Below are positions 56,285-64,000 of a DNA stretch of 64,000 bases, piece by piece. The stretch covers positions 16,180,851 to 16,244,850 of the forward strand of contig NC_044030.1 in NCBI RefSeq assembly GCF_900496995.4, written 5' to 3'. Made by a program: the position numbers and the translations under genes. Each line of letters starts with the position of its first letter. Position 1 is the first letter of the stretch. The notes below the pieces were generated by a model. It had not been told where the DNA came from, did not search any database, and saw only the letters and a list, made by a program, of their open reading frames with translations. This DNA comes from Aquila chrysaetos chrysaetos. Its lineage: Eukaryota > Chordata > Aves > Accipitriformes > Accipitridae.

Positions 56285-59200
56285 AAGCTGCACATCTGGC
56301 TCATGAGCTGGCTGAGACCATCTCCAGCTCTTTGTTCACTACAAAGACCTGGGGGCAGGTGAGCCTTCAGAGCTGTTTAGAAGGAGATGGGAAAGGAAGG
56401 AAGGAAGGAAGCTCTGAAGGCACCACAGAAAAGCCACAGCAGACCCAGGCAGTGCCATTTCCATTGTGGGTTGATAGGAGGAACAGAGTGTTGTCCTTCT
56501 CCCTTCCCTGTAACACATGTCAACAGGTGTTGCCCAAATTTGGCGTACCCACCATCACAGGTAGCCCTGGGACCTGCCAGTGACCGGAGTGGCTGGACTG
56601 AACTGCCCCCTGAAGTCCCTGGCCCCCAAGCCTGCCAAGCACTGCCAAAATGAAGCAGAGGCTGACTCATACTGATATGCAGAACAAAGCTTGGTAGGGC
56701 TAGGGGCACGGCCACGTAGAGGCTGAAGCAAGGGACCAGGATGACCCCCTGAGGTGTGAACTGACCGCAGCCAGATCTTCCAGGGGCAGAGCATTGCCCT
56801 TTTGCTCTGCCCTCATTCCTCCACCATTAGGAAATGGTTCTGCATCAAAAGCGTGGTGTTACCTTCCCTTCTTCACCCTACATTGCCTCTCCCATGAACA
56901 AACAAAACAGCAATGGCTATGGGATTGGGATGAACAGTTTTCCATCTCCTGCATCTTATGCTCCAGGGAGCCTGAAACCTGTACATTTTCATCCCAGACC
57001 CTCAGCCGATTCATGGCATTATCCTGGGCACATATTCCCTCTGTTCAGCTCCTGTTTCCTCTCTGTGAACCAGGGATAATGGTATTCTGTGTCCTTCCTC
57101 AGCCAGGTCTGGCACATTTGGCAGGTACTAGGTAGGAAACATCTGAATCCAAACCTCAGCACTGACTCATTACCACTCAGGCCCTTAAAATGTTCCTGTG
57201 CAGCGGACTTTTCTCCCAGAACCTTTCCCAGCCTTCTAGGCATTGAGCATAGATGGCACAGTGCCGGAGCAAGACACTGTGCCTTTCCTAAATGGTGCCT
57301 GAGGTTCTTCTCCATTTTTTTGGTTTTCATCATATTCCATTTCTTTGATTTTTTGTTTGTTTGTTTGTTTGTTTGTTTTGGAAGCCTAGAGGGCTTTCAG
57401 GAGGGGTCACTTAGGGAGAGAGGCAGCAGAAAGGCAGACATTTCTTTCTGGTTTTATTCTGAGTTGGAATAGGAGGTTTGGTGCAGAGATTTACGAAAGG
57501 ACTTGGGATCTAAGTCTGCTGCCCAAACACCTCTCTAGGCCTGGTGATGGAGGCACCTGAAGCTCATTGGCATGTCACTTCTCCTGGGCTGTATCTATAC
57601 TACCATGCAGGGCACCTCTTGGGCAGATGAAGAGCAAGTTACCGCTGCTTGCAGAACTGGAGCTGAGGTGGGAAAGACTTTTCTGCTCCCAGTGCTCAGA
57701 GCAAGTTCACTGGGGGTGCCTGGTGCCAGCAGCCCCCAGCCCTCCCCCTGCTGAGCCTGCAGGGACAAGGACTCCCAGGGTTCCTGGCCCCGTGGGTAGA
57801 CTGTAGATAGGATGGCTGGCAGGTCCTGTGGCCCATAGGGTCTGAGTGGACCCAGGGCACAGGGGGGTGACCAAATTAGCAGCAGCACCAGGAAATACAC
57901 ACCCCTATGTGCAAGGATGAGCCCAGAAACACTCAGCTCTTAGCATTGAGCAGGCGTGGGGGACAGCAGCTAGCACTGCTCTGTGCACTGACTGACCACG
58001 GTGGCACTGGTGGCAGGTGCCAAGTCCCTTAAGGGGCTGGAGGGGCACAGGAGTGCTCTCCTGGATCAGCCAGCATCATCTTCCTGACTGGTGCAAGTGT
58101 CCACCATGGAGGAGCAAGACCCAGGCCACCCCACCACGAGCTGTGCTACATGCCACTCTGGGGCTGGAGCAGCTCCAGTCACCAGCCAAAATAGCACAGG
58201 ACTCTGAGAGGGTCACCCGGCAGTCACAGTTGCCCCTGCCAGAAGGGGTCCATTGTGCCTGTCCTGCTCCAAGGGCTTCTGGAGTGCTGTTACATGAAAC
58301 AGCCAATGCATAAAATATGTAAACACTCCTCTGAGCAGGAGCACAAGTGATGCTGACCCTTGGTCCCTCTTTCTGGCCCATTGATCTTTAAATAGCTTAG
58401 CCTTAGCGGAAAGGGCTCAGACACCTCCTCCCCATGCCCTTCCACTCACAGGGCAGCATGTAGCCTGGAGGAGCGGGAATTGCTTTGTAGAGGGAGGAGG
58501 TGTGACCCCTCAGGGTCTCCCTCAGGCAGAGAAGGGGTCAGCATGGGGACCCCAGCTCACTGAGTGCTGAGGGTGGCAGAGAGAGTGCTCTGCATTTCGG
58601 AGGCAGAGCAAAAGTGCCCTCAGGAGAGCAGGGCATGGTGTCCGTGTGACAGGATGTGTGTTTCTGCTGCGGACATGCTCCCAGTGCTCCCCATTGCCCA
58701 GCAGAGGCTGGGTCCCTGCATGTCTGCTCACACCAAGGGCCAAAGGTCCAGCACACACCACAAGCACAATGTGACCTAGCAGCTGCAGGAAAAAAAGGCC
58801 TGGTTTTGGGGCTGGGCTGGACCCTGACAGGGAAATGTATTCACAGATCAACGCCCGAGTGTCCTTGCTGTCTTCATGCTCCATTACCAGCAGGCTGCTG
58901 AGTAACTTCTGGGTAACAAGAAACAATATTCCCCAAATGCAGCCCTGCAGTGATTCATCAGAAGAACCCTTATCTTCATCTTTCAAAAGCTTTAGTCATT
59001 TTAATGAAGAAACAACTTCCTGCTGGCTGCATGGGCAGTTACCCAACACAAACTGCAGATATTTAAAGAGAAGAGCCTGTGATCCATTAGTAGGCTAAGG
59101 GCTATTCTTCAGTCCGAGAGCCAGGATAATCCTAGGTGGGAACACTGGCAAAAGGGTCAGCTGTTAGAGGCATTTAAGTGCCTTTACATTGGTATCTAGA

Positions 59201-62200
59201 GACCTGCTGGGAAGCTGAACCCTGTGGAAGACCTCCAGTGACCTTTTTCACAAGTCTTGGGGGCAGGTTTCTAAATCACTGAGGCACATCTGAAGGCTTT
59301 GCTCTCTGTTTTCTCCACCACTGGGCTTTCAAACAATTGCATCCTTGTCACACATTTGTCAAAGAGAAAGGGGGAGATGAAGAAAGAAATTTCAATAGTC
59401 TCAGGGTTTTGCTTACAGCTGTGTTAATGCTGAATAGCACGCGGAGGTAGAAGGGATATCCTGAACAATGTCTGGTCTCCGGGCAGAATCCGTTTCCCAT
59501 GACAGTGCCTTTCTGAAGCAGGAATGCCAGCATGAAGCAAAACTTGTTAAAGTAGTAAAAGAAGAGGTCTCTATTGTGTCCTGTGTGACAGAATAATCCT
59601 CCCTCAAGAACAGACTGCTGTCATTTTCCCTCCCATCTGTGAATTTTGGCTTCAGTCAACTTTGTGATTTTCACAAAGTATTAAATTAAATTCCTAACCC
59701 TTAAAAGCAACCCAGCCAATCTTGCAGGATCTTTCTGCAGACATGTCCACAGCTACAGATGTAGTTTTCCTATACGGACTCTAAAATGTCTGACTGCATC
59801 AAGCTGAAATATGGTTCCCTGTTAGGAGATAGATATACTTGACAAAAAGAAAGAAACATTTTCCACATCTCCTTCTGTTCCACTGGCTAAACATCATTCT
59901 CTTTTTTTCAATGCTTTATTCACAGGTTATCATTCTCCTCCTGATTTCTCTTTCAAGCTTTCCTCTCTGAAGTACCTGTAAAAACCTGCAGACAATAATT
60001 TAGACTTAGGTGAGCACTGCTGTCGTGCTGCTGTCTCCCTTTCTCCAGCTCCTTGTGCCCTGTGCTTGTCCCACCTTTCTCTTCTGTGTTTGTACCCTGG
60101 ACAGAGGTGTCTCAGCTACCAGCTCAGCCTCTTAACTGTTGTATTAATAATTAATCACAGGTATCATCAGTATTGTCAACATCTCTATACAGGAGCTGAA
60201 CACACCAAATAAAAGTGAAACAAGGCCTTAGCAGGGAAACAGGGCTGTTCCTTTCCCCTATTTTCATTCAAAAAGCTACTGACTGTCGTGTCCTTTCCAC
60301 TTATCTTGTTTATGTAGGCATGTAATTCCAGCAACACTCATTGGAAACAGGGTGTCCCCAGAAGCAGCCCTGGGAGGGCTCACCAGTGAGTGCAGCGCTT
60401 GAAGCTCAGCATGGACACCATTCAGGGCTTCTCCTTCCCACCCAGAAGCAGTGAATGCACTTTTGGAAGCCCCTTTGAGTTTTGAGGAGCCCTAGAGCTG
60501 CTGGCTGCAGGCTCTTCACATGCACTGGCAGCAGGACCAGGTCAGCTGGAGAACTGGATGGCACTGGGCAAACCAGAGTCCCAGCCAAAGTGATGCCCAA
60601 GCAACCCGTGCTGCCGCAGTCGGACAGGCAATCTCGGAGCCAAGGCACAGAGAGGTTCAGATAACAGGCTTTCACTGCTGCAGCTGAGGGGTACCAAACA
60701 GACTCTTGCAAGAGCAAGGCACTTAGCAACCTGTTCAAACTTTGAGGTTAGCAGAAGGTTGGACCAGAGACCTCTGGTGGTTACTTCCCACATAAATCTT
60801 CCTGTGACTTGGTGATAAAAAATCTTAACAGGACAAGCAAGCAGCTGCGTGAATGCTCTATCTGCATATTTGTGTTCTTTTGACTCAAAATATGGTATTT
60901 TCCTGGTGGCAGATGATGCTTTCTTGCTGGTGGAAGCAGGCATGGCAGGTTTTCTTCATACAGTTCAGCAAGTCCTCCTCTACAGTGCCAGATTCACCCC
61001 TGACATGGCTCCTGTCCTTAGAAACTTGGTCTCTCTTCCAGGCTCATAGATGTTTTTCCCTTCTCCTGCTGCAACCACCATCAGCCACGTGTCAGCCACT
61101 GCTGCCACTGCCTGAAGAAAACCAATTGCAGGTAAAAGGCCTTCTCTGAGCACACCCACCAGGATCCATACAGGCTCCAGGCAAAACCCATTTGTTGTGT
61201 TTTGACTGGAATAAATATGAAAAACTTGCTGTCTGTGCTGGCGATCAGCTATCTCTTGAGAAGGCAAACACTGAGAGCATTATAAAAGCAGAACAGTAAG
61301 ACAGAAGTTGCTGTTTATAGTACGACTGTGATTCTGCCATTAAAGGAAAACCAGTTTATTTTTTCTGGGGATGGAGAAAATCCTAGTGATGAGTCTGGTA
61401 CCACGCTTAAATGGTCTTCTCTGGAGCAGAGGATCTCTCCAGGTCCCTGAACACAGGGGAAAGCACACATGTAGGGGAGGCCCAGCTGGTGGGATCCATG
61501 CTCTCAGTTCAACAGACTGCATAAAGGACCCTGAGGGGATTTTTAACTTCATGCACCCAGGGCGAGCCCAAGCCCTGGACACCAGTCACTGCAGAGAAGA
61601 GGGTGTCAGAGACAGCCCTGGGACCTGGCCAGGCTCATATGCGGTCCCTGACCAGGGAACAGTGGGCAGGTATGTGCTTCTGGTGTCCTCACATCCCTGT
61701 CTTGTGAGATCAGGTGGGGGATCTGGTGAAGCAGACGACTGGCAAATTCCAAGGGAAGCTACTGGGTCAAACACCAATGCCAGTGTTGGTGGGACCTTTG
61801 CTTTGCTGGTAAATGCCATCCAGATCTGGGTCTGGCACTGGAGGCTTAAGTGACTTGTTACAGCTTTTGCACTCAAGCAAAAGAATTCTTCATAACTTTC
61901 AAAGCTACACATCTCCAAATCTGATGACAGCTCTGCACTGTTTACTTAGGGATTTCTTGCATTTTTGAGACAGAAGTCTGTCAGCGAGGAATCAGACCAT
62001 GGATGACTTGGTTACTAGTTTGTCAGTAATTTAATTATGCAGCCTTAAGGTTCAGACTGCCTTTTTGAAAGATCTGCTCTAGCTGAAGCGAATGGGTTTG
62101 GTAAAGGTAGTACTGTACTGCAGTGGAAGCCTGGCCATATATTTTCACATATAGCGATGCTCCTACAGAAAACCCTTTGTTGCACACAGGAACACTGTGA

Positions 62201-64000
62201 TGGCAGACAAGCAGGGTCAGCACCACGACTGGAGTTTCCAGACACTCACTTCAGCCAGTAAAGGTGTACTTTGGTGGCAAACTAAATTATTTCTTGAATT
62301 TGATCCAAACTGACAAATAGCCTTAATTGAAAAGAGGGAGTAAAAGTTCCTGAAAGCGGAAACAATGCGTTCTGACATTTTCCAAATGAACTCCTTTGCT
62401 TTCTTGTTTCATGAGGACCTTTCAGTTTGAAACTCACCTTGTTTTTGTTTTTTTTTTAAATGAGGGAAAACCCTCTAAAAGGAACAAAAAGGGAGGTTTC
62501 CCTCTGGTCCAGGTGCAGTGGAACAAATGTTCTGCCTCACCCACTGCCACGCATGGTCAGAAACTTGCCCTCCCTGGGCATTTGCATGCTGTGAACAAGT
62601 CTTCTCTTCACAGGGAGGACAGAGCTCAGGAGAAGCAGGGTGATGGGCACACCACCTCTCAGGCAGGGTCTTGCAGAAATCGTTCTTTAAAAACCCTTTA
62701 ATTTCTAATTTCTTTGAAGTGTGGTGGGATGCAGTTTCTGATTACAACCCCATGACCATTGTAATGTTACTAGTGGGCTGGCCCAAAGAGCCAAACTAAG
62801 ATCCTCGCTTAATTAGAGCTTCACAGAGAGGACTACCCACACCCATGGCTACTTGTGACACATTAATTCTCCCAGCCATTGTTCCCCTGTGGGCTGCTCA
62901 GGTGGTTTCACTGAGTCCTCATACATTTCAAGGAGTCCCCACTCTCCAAAAACTGCTGACAGTTGTGCATCCTGCATGTGCAGGAGGTGTGGCACAATAC
63001 CTATGTGTTTGCACAGGTACCACTCCGCTTGTGCCTCTGTCAGCTGTGAACTTCACCACAAACAGCATCTTGTCCTACGTCTTCAGCTACTTTACTTTGG
63101 AGCGATGTGCCGAGAACAGATGCCTGCTGGATCTGTGTCAGGAATAGTCAGAAATAGGACTTTCCACAGAGAGTTATTTTTTATCAGTTGCTTTCTTTTT
63201 AATCCATGTGACAAGTACATCATGGATCTTCAAGGGATATTAATTAGGCACCTAAAACGAGATTAAGTGGAAGATGCTGGCAAAGCCATTTGACTGCTAT
63301 AATTACCATCCTCCTGTTTACGCTGTGCCTTTAGCTGGAGTTTGGGCAGGACTGGTGAGAATCCAGGATCACTCATGGGTGTGAATTAGTGTGAGTCACA
63401 ATTCCCTGGTTTCCTGCATGGCTGCTGCAGATTTCAGATGGAAGCCAAGCAGAAAGGGGAGGAAGCTTAGCACTGCTTCCTCCAACCCAGGTTCTCTTAT
63501 ACAGTCACAATGTTTCAGCATTTTTGGGGCAGCTCATACATCTTTGGGGTGGTGGTTGTAGGTTTTCACACGTGATATGCTGGCTGCCTTCGCTGCAGGA
63601 TGAAATCTGCAGTTTCTGCAGTTTCTTTTCAAAGGATGGGGAACCCATGCCCCTCTAAGGAGTGTGATATGGGAATAACCTCAGGTAGCACTTACTTGGC
63701 TCAGTCTACATGAGTAAAATGTCACGAGCATGATACAAGAGATATCAAATACAATTTTCTTAACAGTGTTAGCCCACTCTGACAAAGTTGTCAGGTGATA
63801 TGACAGCGTGATGAGATGGAAAATGAGGTACTGAGACTTAATTATCACTTCCAATTTCTTTCATGCTAAGAAACAGTTTAGTTTGAAAGGAAATCGGGTC
63901 ATAGTGCATGGACATAGTCCCCATGCTGCCATCCTAAGGGTACTGTGTGGGTGCACAGCAATGGGATATAGTTTGGGAGGCAGTTCTTAAAATCGGTGGA
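56285..64000. other. Gene desert upstream of FOXE1 (right part)
   Basis: No exon of XPA, the next gene in human, or any other recognisable protein was found. A (TTTG)n repeat lies at 57,352-57,380. Short open frames on both strands have no recognised domains. Confidence 0.5.
57352..57380. repeat. (TTTG)n microsatellite
   Basis: Seven near-perfect GTTT/TTTG units. Confidence 0.9.

Noticed and set aside
60406-61267. Several overlapping 95-133-codon frames checked for XPA exons
   Set aside because: No zinc-finger (CxxC...CxxC) or other XPA-like motif; considered chance.
16720-64000. CRISPR arrays, bacterial operons, riboswitches, integrons
   Set aside because: The DNA is clearly vertebrate nuclear; no spaced identical repeats or prokaryotic signals were seen.

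Overview
The window is vertebrate nuclear DNA from a bird. It has spliced genes, CpG islands, CR1 LINE fragments whose 3' ends read like the avian octamer-ended CR1 tails, avian-type LTR elements and long C homopolymers. The gene content is Z-chromosome-like: B4GALT1 and HEMGN are Z-linked in chicken. A bird with these solo LTRs is probably a member of Neoaves, but the species cannot be read from the sequence.

Four protein-coding genes can be supported. From left to right they are: the first coding exon of B4GALT1 on the minus strand (1,487-1,763, the rest lies left of the window); the complete small secreted Kazal inhibitor SPINK4 on the plus strand (13,546-16,608, four exons); the complete erythroid/gonadal nuclear factor HEMGN, or hemogen, on the plus strand (22,560-26,566, four exons); and the single-exon forkhead gene FOXE1 on the minus strand (42,459-43,349). 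CpG islands cover the B4GALT1 and FOXE1 promoters. A third island at about 31.54-32.06 kb has no recognisable gene.

The layout joins two blocks that are far apart in human. B4GALT1/SPINK4 (divergent, as at human 9p13) sits next to HEMGN/FOXE1 (convergent, as at human 9q22). The human neighbours BAG1 (after SPINK4), ANP32B (before HEMGN) and TRMO (between HEMGN and FOXE1) were not found. The orphan CpG island lies where a TRMO promoter would be expected.

Repeats include two nearly identical solo LTRs in opposite orientation (29,286-29,734 and 55,814-56,278), each with its own perfect 5-bp target-site duplication. There is one old, broken gammaretrovirus-like fossil with a 3' LTR (about 33.07-34.79 kb), several CR1 fragments, microsatellites and small tandem arrays. 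The 20 kb to the right of FOXE1 holds no gene I can recognise.

The genes do not form a pathway. B4GALT1 is a housekeeping Golgi enzyme, SPINK4 a secreted gut-type inhibitor, HEMGN a blood and (in chicken) testis-determination factor, and FOXE1 a thyroid/pharyngeal transcription factor. I did not find a clearly novel system. The best unexplained candidates are a 79-codon cysteine-rich reading frame with a signal-peptide-like start at 10,502-10,741, the orphan CpG island and the SPINK4-HEMGN junction.
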